From Kordia sp965224175 (GTDB lineage Bacteria; Bacteroidota; Bacteroidia; Flavobacteriales; Flavobacteriaceae): 64,000 nucleotides of DNA. The DNA lies in contig NZ_OZ245041.1 of assembly GCF_965224175.1 (NCBI RefSeq), forward strand, positions 3,162,001 through 3,226,000. The letters are read 5' to 3'. Shown piece after piece: positions 7,690-15,748 of this stretch. The notes under the pieces were generated by a model that saw nothing but the letters and a program-made list of their open reading frames with translations, made no database searches and was not told where the DNA came from. The translations under genes and the position numbers were made by a program. The stretch's first letter is position 1, and every line of letters starts with the position of its first letter.

Positions 7690-8575
7690 AAATACACTAA
7701 CAAATTGCTTCAAAGGTAGCGTTCTATTAGGTGCTATTGGTGATGCTTGGGGAAGTGCTTACGAAAATCAAACGCTTCCCGATGAAAAAGCTTTTTATTT
7801 ATATAAAGAGCCTGAAGCACCTAAAATCTGGCGATTTACAGACGATACACAATTAACGCTCGCAACCTGTGAAGCTATTTTGGAAGATCCAACAGCAGCT
7901 CCAAAAACATTAGTTACGTACTTTCTAAAATATTACAATGAAAAACGTGTCAATGGTGTTGGAGCTGCTACTTTAAAAGCATTCCAAGAATTAAATGCAG
8001 GCGCGCATTGGAGTCAAACAGGAAGAAAAGGTGAATTTGCTGCAGGAAATGGAAGCGCTATGCGGATAGCGCCATTGGCTTTTTTAAAAGATATTTCTAG
8101 AGAACGTATCAGAGAAATAAGCTATATAACACATCAAAATGAAGAAGCGTATGTTGGTGCTTTGGCTATTATCCTATGCATAAAAACAATTCTAGCAAAT
8201 TCCTGGGAACAAAATTCTTTACTCGAATACATCATTCCTCAATTACCCGATACCAACGTAAAAGACAGACTGATTACTTTGTGTGAATTGGAAAACAATT
8301 CGATCACAGATATTGGGAAACTTGGAAACGATGGTTATGTCGTGAATTCGGTTCCTTTAGCAATATTTGCGGCTCAAAAAATAAAAGTACAGTCCATTAC
8401 AAGTATCTTTGAAGAACTCATTACTATTGGTGGAGATACAGATACCAATTGTTCCATGGCTGGGCAAATAATGGGCACTTTCGTGGGAATTGATAAAATT
8501 CCAACAACATTAAAAACCAAAATAACACAGGTAACTGGTTATACCAATTTAGAAAACATTATCAATAAGTTATGA
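7682..8575 (+). CDS. ADP-ribosylglycohydrolase (ARH/DraG family), second copy
   Basis: A 297-residue ARH protein with canonical motifs: GAIGDAWGS near the N-terminus, FTDDTQLTLAT, GNGSAMRIAP, and GGDTDTN at 250-256. It is more orthodox than the copy at 2820, which has LGDRDT in the last position. The two share the fold but little else over most of their length, so they are not a recent duplication. It is expected to release ADP-ribose from a protein, nucleic acid or small molecule using two metal ions. It overlaps the sirtuin by eight bases. A 56-base gap then precedes the phosphatase gene, the largest break between 150 and 10019. Confidence 0.9.
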   Translation: MDKNTLTNCFKGSVLLGAIGDAWGSAYENQTLPDEKAFYLYKEPEAPKIWRFTDDTQLTLATCEAILEDPTAAPKTLVTYFLKYYNEKRVNGVGAATLKAFQELNAGAHWSQTGRKGEFAAGNGSAMRIAPLAFLKDISRERIREISYITHQNEEAYVGALAIILCIKTILANSWEQNSLLEYIIPQLPDTNVKDRLITLCELENNSITDIGKLGNDGYVVNSVPLAIFAAQKIKVQSITSIFEELITIGGDTDTNCSMAGQIMGTFVGIDKIPTTLKTKITQVTGYTNLENIINKL

Positions 8576-8631
8576 AACACAAATTGATATACTTTGATGA
8601 ATTTTTATAGTATTTTAGATAAAAATTACAC

Positions 8632-9387
8632 ATGAGAATACTCGCAATAGGAGACATACATGGAGGATTTAGAGCGTTAACGCAAGTGCTTGAACGTGCG
8701 AATGTCACTGAAAATGATACACTTATTTTTTTAGGTGATTATGTAGATGGATGGAGCGAATCAGCCGAATTAATAGAATTTTTAATACAACTCAACACCA
8801 AACAACAATGTGTTTTCATTCGTGGAAATCATGATGTTTGGTGTCATGAGTGGTTAATGGATGGTCATGTCAACGATGTTTGGTACATGCATGGCGGAAA
8901 AGAAACCTTAGAAAGTTACGAACGTGTCAACTATGACAAACAAAGACATTTAAATTTCTATGACAACCTAGAAAACTATTATATTGACGATCAAAATAGA
9001 TTGTTTCTACATGCAGGATTTACCTCTATGCACGGCGTGCAAAAAGAACATTACCACAAGAATTTCTATTTTGATAGAACACTGATTGAATCTGCTTTGT
9101 TAGCTGATAAAATAGGTGTTGAGAATTTAAGTGATGGACGTTACGCTCCAAGACGTTTTCAACATTATAAAGAAATCTATGTAGGTCATACACCAACAAT
9201 AGGTTATGATTGTTATATACCAATGAAAGCTCATAATTTATGGGATGTAGATACAGGCGCTGCTTTTACGGGCAAATTGTCTATCTTAGATATTAATACG
9301 AAAGAATTTTGGCAAAGCGATCCGCTTCCAGAATTATATCCTAATGAAAAAGGAAGAAACAAAATGCGTGTCATTCGTAAAAAATGA
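8632..9387 (+). CDS. Calcineurin-like metallophosphatase (PPP type)
   Basis: A 251-residue phosphoprotein-phosphatase-type enzyme. The metal motifs are in order: GDIHG at 7-11, GDYVDG at 35-40 and GNHD at 65-68, followed by LFLHAGF and VGHTP. These are the marks of the PrpA/ApaH/PP1-like group with a dinuclear metal site. Members dephosphorylate proteins or hydrolyse dinucleoside tetraphosphates, and some relatives act on RNA 2',3'-cyclic phosphate or ADP-ribose derivatives. The context therefore allows a role on phosphorylated ADP-ribose. The start is the only sensible ATG. The stop overlaps the next gene by four bases. Confidence 0.9.
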   Translation: MRILAIGDIHGGFRALTQVLERANVTENDTLIFLGDYVDGWSESAELIEFLIQLNTKQQCVFIRGNHDVWCHEWLMDGHVNDVWYMHGGKETLESYERVNYDKQRHLNFYDNLENYYIDDQNRLFLHAGFTSMHGVQKEHYHKNFYFDRTLIESALLADKIGVENLSDGRYAPRRFQHYKEIYVGHTPTIGYDCYIPMKAHNLWDVDTGAAFTGKLSILDINTKEFWQSDPLPELYPNEKGRNKMRVIRKK

Positions 9388-10019
9388 ACTATTTAACAAC
9401 TACATATTATTTTGATTTTGAAGATGCTAGTATTCAAAAACTAATTGCTTCTGTCAAAGATCATACAATTTCTAACAAAGAAAAGGCAATCACACTATAC
9501 AATAAAGTTCGTGATGATTGGAAATACGATCCATATAACATTAGTTTCTCAAAAGAAAACTTTCGCGCAAGCACTATTGCTCAAAAATCCAGTGGAAATT
9601 GCGTTGAAAAATCAATTCTACTCATTGCCTGTTTGAGAGCTTTAAAAATTCCTGCTCGATTGCATTTAGGAAAAGTCAAAAATCATATTGCTGTAGAAAG
9701 ACTCACGGAAAAATTCGGTTCTAACGAACTCACACCACACGGAATGGTGAATGTGTATCTAAACAATAAATGGCTGAAACTATCGCCTGCTTTTAATAGT
9801 TCTTTATGCCGAAAATTCAATGTAGCACCGTTGGAATTTGACGGAGAAAACAATTCTTTTTTACAACAATACAATGATAGCGGAAGCTTATTCATGGAAT
9901 ATACAGCCGATTATGGTCATTTTGAAGATGTTCCGTTAGCTTTTATGAAACAAAACGTAAAAGAACACTATCCGCATATTTTTGATACTGGTGAAAATAT
10001 TACTGAATTCAAACTTTGA
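9384..10019 (+). CDS. Transglutaminase-like cysteine protein
   Basis: A 211-residue protein with a transglutaminase-like core: the helix KAITLYNKVRDDWKYDP, then SSGNCVEKS with the predicted nucleophile C73, and TPHGMVNVYL with H119. The position that normally carries the third catalytic residue reads WLKLSPAFN, so serine 134 replaces the usual aspartate. The family includes peptidases, amidases and inactive scaffolds. This version with SPAFN seems to be a recurrent subgroup in Flavobacteria (from memory), which speaks against simple decay. It is translationally coupled to the phosphatase by a four-base overlap and is the last gene of the tightly packed string. Confidence 0.8.
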   Translation: MNYLTTTYYFDFEDASIQKLIASVKDHTISNKEKAITLYNKVRDDWKYDPYNISFSKENFRASTIAQKSSGNCVEKSILLIACLRALKIPARLHLGKVKNHIAVERLTEKFGSNELTPHGMVNVYLNNKWLKLSPAFNSSLCRKFNVAPLEFDGENNSFLQQYNDSGSLFMEYTADYGHFEDVPLAFMKQNVKEHYPHIFDTGENITEFKL

Positions 10020-10067
10020 TAAAACACATTCTATTAGTTGAGTATTAAAAATATTCCAGAAGACAAT

Positions 10068-10604
10068 ATGAATCCAATTTCAATACTAATTGATAAAATA
10101 CACAGTGAAAATCTCTGGGACAAAGAGATACAACTAAAACGCAATGAGTATTTAAAAGTAAAAGGAACTATTGACACTAATATTTATTTAGTTGAAAGCG
10201 GAAGTTTGCGAATTTTTGTAGTTGATGAATACGAAGAACATACAATTAGATTTGGGTATAAAAATAATTTAATTGCTTCCTTGGATTCGTTTTTAAATGA
10301 AAAGCCGTCTGAACTTTACATTCAAGCACTCAAAAAAACAAACTTAAAAGTAATCAGTAAAGAAAACTATACAAATTTCATTGCATCATCCGCTGAAAAC
10401 AGAAAATTGTGGCTTTCAATTCTAGAAAGTTTCGTTTTACAACAAATGGAAAGAGAACGTGATATTCTAACATCTTCCCCAATGGAACGATATACTAGGG
10501 TTTTAAAAAGAAGTCCGCAACTATTTCAAGAAATTCCAAACAAGCATATTGCTTCTTATTTAAGAATGACACCTGAAACACTTTCAAGAATTAAAAAATC
10601 TTAA
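10068..10604 (+). CDS. Crp/Fnr-family transcriptional regulator
   Basis: A 178-residue protein with a cyclic-nucleotide-binding-like beta roll (residues about 20-110; note NIYLVESGSLRIF) and a short C-terminal helix-turn-helix (IPNKHIASYLRMTPETLSRIKK). This is the common Bacteroidota Crp-like form with a truncated DNA-binding domain. The roll lacks an obvious cAMP phosphate-binding cassette, so the ligand is unknown. The ATG at 10068 is chosen; a TTG at 10038 would add ten residues. It lies 48 bases after the NAD/ADP-ribose gene string and 52 bases before a DinB-like gene. It could regulate that neighbour or, less certainly, the upstream cluster. Confidence 0.82.
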   Translation: MNPISILIDKIHSENLWDKEIQLKRNEYLKVKGTIDTNIYLVESGSLRIFVVDEYEEHTIRFGYKNNLIASLDSFLNEKPSELYIQALKKTNLKVISKENYTNFIASSAENRKLWLSILESFVLQQMERERDILTSSPMERYTRVLKRSPQLFQEIPNKHIASYLRMTPETLSRIKKS

Positions 10605-10656
10605 CTTCAATCAATCTTTTTGAGGAAACGTATCCTCAAATTTGCAATAAAAAACA

Positions 10657-11208
10657 ATGGTATCTACATCACAACAATTATTGCAAAACTTATTAGAACT
10701 TACAAGAGAAAATTTAAATGCTGCCGAAAGCTTTAAAAATCAACCTATTGAAAACTTAAACTGGAAACAAGATGCAAAGAGTTGGAGCGCACTTGAATGT
10801 ATAGAGCATTTAAATAGATATGGAGATTTTTATATTCCAGAACTCACAACTAAAATCAGTACTTCCAAACATAAAAGCGCTGAAGTATTTAAAAGTAATT
10901 GGCTTGGAAAATATTTTAGTAAAACGGTCTCGTACAGTGAAAATTTAAACAAAATGAAAACATTCAAGTCTATGAATCCTTTAAACTCTAAACTCAGTAT
11001 TGAAACACTTGAAAAATTCATCAATCAGCAACATCAAATAATTGAGTTATTGGACAAAGCAAAGCTTGTAAACTTAGATAAGACTAAAACTGCAATTTCT
11101 ATCTCGAAACTAATTAAGCTTAAATTAGGCGATTCATTTAGAGTAGTAATCTACCACAATGAAAGACACATAAAACAAGCAGAAAAAGCTTTAAAGCTTG
11201 CACAATAA
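10657..11208 (+). CDS. DinB-like four-helix protein
   Basis: A 183-residue all-alpha protein of the DinB/YfiT superfamily. Visible marks are the N-terminal helix, the segment W-x-x-LECIEHLNRYGDFY carrying the first metal histidine, and the closing helix VVIYHNERHIKQAEKAL with two histidines. Such proteins are often bacillithiol- or thiol-dependent transferases or stress proteins, and most are uncharacterised. It follows the Crp-like gene by 52 bases in the same direction; pairing with a Crp-type regulator is frequent in Bacteroidota. There is no evidence linking it functionally to the ADP-ribose genes. Confidence 0.78.
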   Translation: MVSTSQQLLQNLLELTRENLNAAESFKNQPIENLNWKQDAKSWSALECIEHLNRYGDFYIPELTTKISTSKHKSAEVFKSNWLGKYFSKTVSYSENLNKMKTFKSMNPLNSKLSIETLEKFINQQHQIIELLDKAKLVNLDKTKTAISISKLIKLKLGDSFRVVIYHNERHIKQAEKALKLAQ

Positions 11209-11261
11209 TAAAGTAACCTATACTTTTCTCCCGTAATTTCAACGAATAAAACGTAGATTCA

Positions 11262-11292
11262 TTTGTCAATTCCAAAAAACATTTTATATTTG
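11262..11292 (+). promoter_or_regulatory. Putative promoter of nadV
   Basis: TTTG at 11262-11265 and TATATTTG at 11285-11292 are separated by 19 bases, a good match to the Bacteroidota primary sigma consensus (TTTG, 17-23 bases, TAnnTTTG). The nadV ATG lies 29 bases after the -7 box, so nadV probably has its own short leader independent of the upstream operon. Confidence 0.65.
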
Positions 11293-11309
11293 CGTATATT
11301 TAACGCAAA
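11289..11309 (+). promoter_or_regulatory. Inverted repeat overlapping nadV promoter, putative operator
   Basis: TTTGCGT (11289-11295) and ACGCAAA (11303-11309) are perfect reverse complements with a seven-base AT-only spacer. The left arm includes the last four bases of the -7 box, so a bound repressor would block transcription. NAD-salvage genes in many bacteria are controlled by NrtR-type (Nudix-related) repressors that sense ADP-ribose. Whether this site is one is not decided by the sequence. Confidence 0.5.
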
Positions 11310-11321
11310 ATAATATTCCCT

Positions 11322-12773
11322 ATGAATCCATTATTGCTGACAGACGGTTACAAACTCGGACACAAAGAACAATATCCACAAGGAACAACCAAAGTGTATT
11401 CGAATTGGACACCACGAAAAAGTAGAATTAACGGTATTAATAAAGTTGTTTTCTTCGGATTACAATACTTCATCAAAGAATACCTTATCAAACAATTTGA
11501 TACAGAATTCTTCAATCAACCAAAAGCACACGTTGTTACAGAATATAAAAAATACGTCGATAACTATTTAGGTGTCGATTACGATGTTTCACATATTGAA
11601 GCATTACATGATTTAGGCTACTTACCTATTGAAATTAAAGCCTTACCTGAAGGAACTGAAGTTCCAATTCGTGTTCCAATGTTTACGGTAGTAAATACAC
11701 TTCCAGAATTTTTCTGGATTACCAATTACTTAGAAACATTACTTTCAAACATCATTTGGCAGCCATGTACTTCAGCTACCATTGCAAAGCAATACAAAAC
11801 AATTTTAATGAAATACGCTCAAGAAACAGATGAAGAAAACTTGGACTTCATCAACTGGCAAGGACACGATTTTTCTATGCGCGGAATGTCGGGAATAGAG
11901 TCATCTATTTTGAGTGGAATGGGACATGCGTTGTCTTTTACAGGAAGTGATACACTGCCGGTTGCTATCAATCTCGAAAAATATTACAATACAGATGTGA
12001 CCAAAGAATTGGTTATAGGAAGCGTCAATGCTACCGAACACAGTGTCATGTGTGCTGGAAGTAAAGATGATGAAATAGAAACCTTTAGACGTTTATTACA
12101 AACCTATCCAACAGGAATTCTTTCAGTAGTTTCAGATACCTGGGATTTATGGAAAGTACTCACAGAATATTTACCTCAACTCAAAGAAGAAATCTTAGAA
12201 CGTGATGGAAAATTGGTAATTCGCCCAGATTCTGGAGATCCTGTAGACATTATTTGCGGTTGCGAACAAGAAAATCCTATCGTAAAAAAAGGTGTCATTG
12301 AATTGCTCTGGGATGAATTCGGCGGAAGCCTAAACGCACAAGGATACAAAGTTTTAAATCCTAAAATTGGTGCTATTTACGGTGATAGTATTACCATTGA
12401 TAGAGCTACACAAATCTGCGAACGCTTAAAAGAAAAAGGATTTGCTTCTACAAATGTGGTTCTAGGAATTGGAAGCTTTACGTACCAATACAACACAAGA
12501 GACACATTTGGTTTTGCAATGAAAGCTACCTATGTTGAAGTAAATGGAGAAGGACGTGCTATCTTTAAAGATCCTATTACAGATGATGGAACTAAAAAAT
12601 CAGCAAAAGGTTTGATACAGCTGTATACTGAACATGATCAGATACAACTAAAAGATGAATGTACAGTAGAAGAAGAAAAAGAAGGTTTACTGACAACCGT
12701 ATTTAAAAACGGAAAATTAATAAGCGAACAATCATTACAAGAAATTAGGACATTACTTTCAAAATCACTGTAA
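11322..12773 (+). CDS. nadV: Nicotinamide phosphoribosyltransferase (NAMPT)
   Basis: A 483-residue NAMPT-type enzyme that makes nicotinamide mononucleotide from nicotinamide and PRPP, the first step of one-route NAD+ salvage. It begins MNPLLLTDGYKLGHKEQYP, has TPRKSR, the SMRGM segment, SVVSDTWDLW and the PRPP/ribose-phosphate motif IRPDSGDP. These match vertebrate and bacterial NAMPT rather than nicotinate phosphoribosyltransferase. The length is normal. It lies 113 bases after the DinB-like gene, behind its own promoter and inverted repeat. The enzyme would recover nicotinamide released by KptA and the sirtuin, giving the upstream cluster a recycling arm. The activity assignment is strong; the functional link is inference. 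Confidence 0.95.
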   Translation: MNPLLLTDGYKLGHKEQYPQGTTKVYSNWTPRKSRINGINKVVFFGLQYFIKEYLIKQFDTEFFNQPKAHVVTEYKKYVDNYLGVDYDVSHIEALHDLGYLPIEIKALPEGTEVPIRVPMFTVVNTLPEFFWITNYLETLLSNIIWQPCTSATIAKQYKTILMKYAQETDEENLDFINWQGHDFSMRGMSGIESSILSGMGHALSFTGSDTLPVAINLEKYYNTDVTKELVIGSVNATEHSVMCAGSKDDEIETFRRLLQTYPTGILSVVSDTWDLWKVLTEYLPQLKEEILERDGKLVIRPDSGDPVDIICGCEQENPIVKKGVIELLWDEFGGSLNAQGYKVLNPKIGAIYGDSITIDRATQICERLKEKGFASTNVVLGIGSFTYQYNTRDTFGFAMKATYVEVNGEGRAIFKDPITDDGTKKSAKGLIQLYTEHDQIQLKDECTVEEEKEGLLTTVFKNGKLISEQSLQEIRTLLSKSL

Positions 12774-12818
12774 GATGTTAATTCTTTAAAAACGGGCGTT
12801 ATTGTTGATATTTAATGG

Positions 12819-12826
12819 TACTTTTG
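12819..12826 (+). promoter_or_regulatory. Putative -7 box of acyl-ACP desaturase gene
   Basis: TACTTTTG matches TAnnTTTG and is followed by CACC, a frequent context in flavobacterial promoters. No TTG occurs at the ideal distance upstream (nearest at 12802-12807, spacer too short), so only the -7 element is supported. It lies 23 bases ahead of the desaturase ATG. Confidence 0.45.
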
Positions 12827-12848
12827 CACCATTATTAAACAACCATCA

Positions 12849-13838
12849 ATGTCTTTAAAAAATATACGTTTAGAAGTCATGCAAACTATTGAAAAAGAAA
12901 TCGATAGTTTCATGGATAAATATCTAATTCCGCCCGAAAAAATTTGGCAACCCACAGATTTTTTACCAAATTCTCAAGAAGAAACTTTTTTTGATGAAGT
13001 ACATCAAATACGTGAAGAAGCAAAAGAACTCGGTTATGATTTTTGGGTAGTTTTAGTAGGTGATACGATTACTGAAGAAGCTTTACCAACATACGAATCG
13101 TGGTTAATGGATGTAGAAGGTGTTGATCAGCATGGAAAAAATGGCTGGTCAAAATGGATTCGTCATTGGACAGGAGAAGAAAATCGTCATGGAGACGTTT
13201 TAAATAAATATTTATACTTATCTGGTCGTGTAGACATGCGTGAAATAGAAATCACGACACAACATTTAATAAATGACGGATTTGATATTGGAACAGCAAA
13301 CGATCCGTACAGAAACTTTGTCTACACAAGTTTTCAGGAATTAGCAACCAATATTTCACACAATCGTGTTGGAAAACTAGCTAAAAAACAAGGTAACAAG
13401 TTACTCAGTAAAATGTGTAATGTCATTGCTGGTGACGAAATGCGACATCACTTAGCATACAGAGAATTTGTAAAAACAATTCTTTCGTACGATCCAAGTG
13501 AAATGATGCTTGCTTTTGAAGATATGATGCGTAAAAAAATTGTCATGCCAGCACAATTTGTACGCGAATCTGGAGAAACGATCGGAACAGCTTTTGAAAA
13601 TTTCTCAAATGCAGCACAGCGTTTAGGTGTATATACAACCCACGATTATATTGATATCATGCGAAAATTAATTTCGTACTGGGAAATAGATAAATTAAAT
13701 GATTTGACCGCTAAGGCGGAAAAAGCTCGTGACTATGTAATGAAGTTACCAGATCGTATGGCACGCATTGCTGAACGTGTAGCAATTCCAGAAGATATCA
13801 CGAAATTCAAATGGGTAGAAGCCAACGGAATGCTATAG
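12849..13838 (+). CDS. Acyl-ACP desaturase (soluble stearoyl-ACP type)
   Basis: A 329-residue ferritin-like di-iron desaturase of the plant stearoyl-ACP type. The two iron-binding motifs are visible: EENRHG beginning at residue 110 and DEMRHH near residue 198. It is a soluble enzyme that introduces a double bond into saturated acyl-ACP and so adjusts membrane fluidity. The length agrees with bacterial members. The gene stands alone, ahead of a bidirectional terminator at 14014-14046. The ACP partner could be the product of acpP at 52 kb. Confidence 0.93.
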   Translation: MSLKNIRLEVMQTIEKEIDSFMDKYLIPPEKIWQPTDFLPNSQEETFFDEVHQIREEAKELGYDFWVVLVGDTITEEALPTYESWLMDVEGVDQHGKNGWSKWIRHWTGEENRHGDVLNKYLYLSGRVDMREIEITTQHLINDGFDIGTANDPYRNFVYTSFQELATNISHNRVGKLAKKQGNKLLSKMCNVIAGDEMRHHLAYREFVKTILSYDPSEMMLAFEDMMRKKIVMPAQFVRESGETIGTAFENFSNAAQRLGVYTTHDYIDIMRKLISYWEIDKLNDLTAKAEKARDYVMKLPDRMARIAERVAIPEDITKFKWVEANGML

Positions 13839-14013
13839 TTTTTAGATCGTGTCCTTTTTGATATTTTCAAAGCAAATTTGGAATATAAAGTACTGTATTA
13901 GGCTTTAAAACTGAATTTATCTTTGATAAGTATCACATAAAATTTAGAAAATTTAAACTTTATTTTGGACAGTTTTTCATAGAAAAATCATTCGAAGTGA
14001 CAATGTAAATATT

Positions 14014-14046
14014 AAAAAAATCCGCTTTAAACAAAGCGGATTTTTT
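14014..14046. terminator. Bidirectional intrinsic terminator
   Basis: TCCGCTTT and AAAGCGGA form an eight-base stem with a four-base loop, flanked by A-runs on the left and T-runs on the right. It can serve both the desaturase gene (plus strand) and the helix-hairpin-helix gene (minus strand). The remainder of the 230-base gap shows no gene. Confidence 0.85.
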
Positions 14047-14069
14047 GATCAAAAGACTTTATTGTATAC

Positions 14070-14666
14070 TTACTCTTTTCCTCCGTCTAATATATCTTGC
14101 CAATCTAACAGCTCTTGCCATTTTCCTTCATAGGCTAATTGAGCTTGTCGTGGCCAAGTTCCAGGATTGTGAACTTTAAAGCGTTCACCACCTGAATTTA
14201 ATACTTCTTGACATTTTTCAATACTGGTATCAGAAAGTTCTTTCCAAGTAGTTATATCATGATTGTGAAATAAATCTTTAATTTTTGGACCAATTCCTTC
14301 CACAATAGTTAAATCATCTTCTTTTACTTTCTTACCAAAAACAACTTTTGCTGCCGCAGCATCAAACAAAATTGCTGCAGGAGCTGCAAAAGATGAAGCA
14401 ACACCTAAAGCATCAGAATTTCCTTTTGCTGATAAGGTTGCATTATTTTTTTCACAAGCTTCTAATTGCGCTTTTAGACTCTCAATTTTCGTTTTATATC
14501 CTTCAATACTGCTCTGCAATTCTGCAATTTCTATTTCAAGTCGTTTTACAGTTTCCTGACAATCGTCATTATTTGTATTGTTATTTCCAAAAAGCCTTCC
14601 CAATAAATATCCTAAAATGGCACATATAAGTCCAACAAATAATGGGATTAATATACATAAGTTCAT
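14070..14666 (-). CDS. Membrane-anchored coiled-coil helix-hairpin-helix protein
   Basis: A 198-residue protein. An N-terminal membrane segment (residues about 3-26, ending GYLLGRLFG) is followed by a coiled coil at about 35-75 with four cysteines overall. The C-terminal part contains LTIVEGIGPKIKDLFHNHDITTWKEL, a helix-hairpin-helix fold of the kind found in ribosomal protein L21-linked and other GIGPK domains. Such domains can bind DNA or mediate protein contacts, and in Bacteroidota membrane-anchored forms are common but uncharacterised. It follows the OmpA-domain gene by 16 bases on the same strand, so the two probably form an operon concerned with the envelope. Confidence 0.75.
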   Translation of the reverse strand: MNLCILIPLFVGLICAILGYLLGRLFGNNNTNNDDCQETVKRLEIEIAELQSSIEGYKTKIESLKAQLEACEKNNATLSAKGNSDALGVASSFAAPAAILFDAAAAKVVFGKKVKEDDLTIVEGIGPKIKDLFHNHDITTWKELSDTSIEKCQEVLNSGGERFKVHNPGTWPRQAQLAYEGKWQELLDWQDILDGGKE

Positions 14667-14682
14667 AATTATTCTTTTTTAT

Positions 14683-15615
14683 TTATTCGTTAATGGTTAT
14701 TACGGTTCTTCTATTTTTTGCTTTTCCTTCTTCAGTTGCGTTATCTGCAATAGGCTCTGTTTGTCCTTTAGAAATTGTAGTAATCTTTGCATCAGGAATT
14801 TCGTTTTCAATTAGATATTTTTTGGCAAAATCGGCTCTTTCTTGCCCGTATTGCATGTTTGTAGCCGCATTTCCAGTATTATCGGTATGACCAACTACTA
14901 AACATTTGGCATTGTTCACTTTATCCAAATACTTAGAAATATCTGCAATTTTTTGACGTTGTTCCGCAGTAAGAACAATTGAGGTTTGTCCCGACTTAAA
15001 ATTCAACACTAATGGATTTGCTAAAATCTTATCGTGTAGTGCTTTTATTTCATCTGCTTCGCTTGTATCATCTGCGGCAATAGTTTTCACTTTGTAATCT
15101 ACAGGACCAAAATATACATTATTTGCATCTGGAGCTAAACCGTTTTTAAGCTCTCCATAAGTATCTATTAGCTTAGAAGGAATTCCTTGCGACACCATAT
15201 AGTTTTTAACTGAATTTGCTCTTGCCAATCCTAAGTTTGGATATGCTGAATTGTTTTTCTCAGTTGCGGTATAATATCCAATTACGTTAATTCTTTTAGA
15301 AGGATTTTCATTTAAGTACGCTTTTAACTTTGCCTCAGCGTTCTTTAAATCATCAGAAATAGGTTCTATAAAATGGTACTCAGAACCTTTGAAGTTAAAG
15401 TTGTTTTTTGAATTCAATGCAAAGCTACCATCTTTTATACTGAAAGGGTTTACAGTAGCTTTTTTTACTTTAGGACTTTCTTTTACGATATTTTTGTCTT
15501 TCCAATTCTTATTTTCACAACTCGTACAATCGCGACAACACAGCCACCAATACAAGATAGTTCCAATAATAATTGTCAACAAAATACCTAAAAGGTAAGA
15601 TGTTTTTTTACTCAT
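14683..15615 (-). CDS. OmpA-family protein with two OmpA-like domains
   Basis: A 310-residue protein with an N-terminal membrane anchor (SYLLGILLTIIIGTILYWW) followed by a cysteine-rich turn. There are two OmpA-C-like domains: a degenerate one with NVIGYYTATEKN and ARANSVKNYM, and a canonical one with VVGHTDNTG, YGQERADFAKKYL and KNRRTVI. The latter binds peptidoglycan in characterised relatives. The ATG at 15615 is preferred because it places the membrane segment at the N-terminus; an upstream in-frame ATG at 15648 adds eleven polar residues. It is followed closely by the HHH protein. Likely role: anchoring an envelope structure to the cell wall. Confidence 0.85.
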   Translation of the reverse strand: MSKKTSYLLGILLTIIIGTILYWWLCCRDCTSCENKNWKDKNIVKESPKVKKATVNPFSIKDGSFALNSKNNFNFKGSEYHFIEPISDDLKNAEAKLKAYLNENPSKRINVIGYYTATEKNNSAYPNLGLARANSVKNYMVSQGIPSKLIDTYGELKNGLAPDANNVYFGPVDYKVKTIAADDTSEADEIKALHDKILANPLVLNFKSGQTSIVLTAEQRQKIADISKYLDKVNNAKCLVVGHTDNTGNAATNMQYGQERADFAKKYLIENEIPDAKITTISKGQTEPIADNATEEGKAKNRRTVITINE

Positions 15616-15689
15616 ATATCCGTTATTTATGGTTAAATACTGTTTCAAATTATTAAATCTTCAACAATTTCTACGGATAAATTAGATGA

Positions 15690-15726
15690 ATCAACAAAAA
15701 AAGCCACATCTATCGATGTGGCTTTC
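15690..15726 (-). terminator. Intrinsic terminator after ALDH gene
   Basis: AAAGCCACATC (15700-15710) pairs with GATGTGGCTTT (15715-15725) around a four-base loop. Read on the minus strand it ends in a T-run, which places it 24 bases after the aldehyde dehydrogenase stop codon. Confidence 0.85.
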
Positions 15727-15748
15727 AATATATTAGATGAACTGCAAT

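Noticed and set aside
10038..10067. TTG start for the Crp-like regulator
   Set aside because: ATG at 10068 gives the normal family N-terminus and needs no rare start codon.
14348..14814. Plus-strand frames of 78-93 codons over the HHH/OmpA genes
   Set aside because: They are antisense to genes with clear domains and a terminator arrangement supporting minus-strand transcription.
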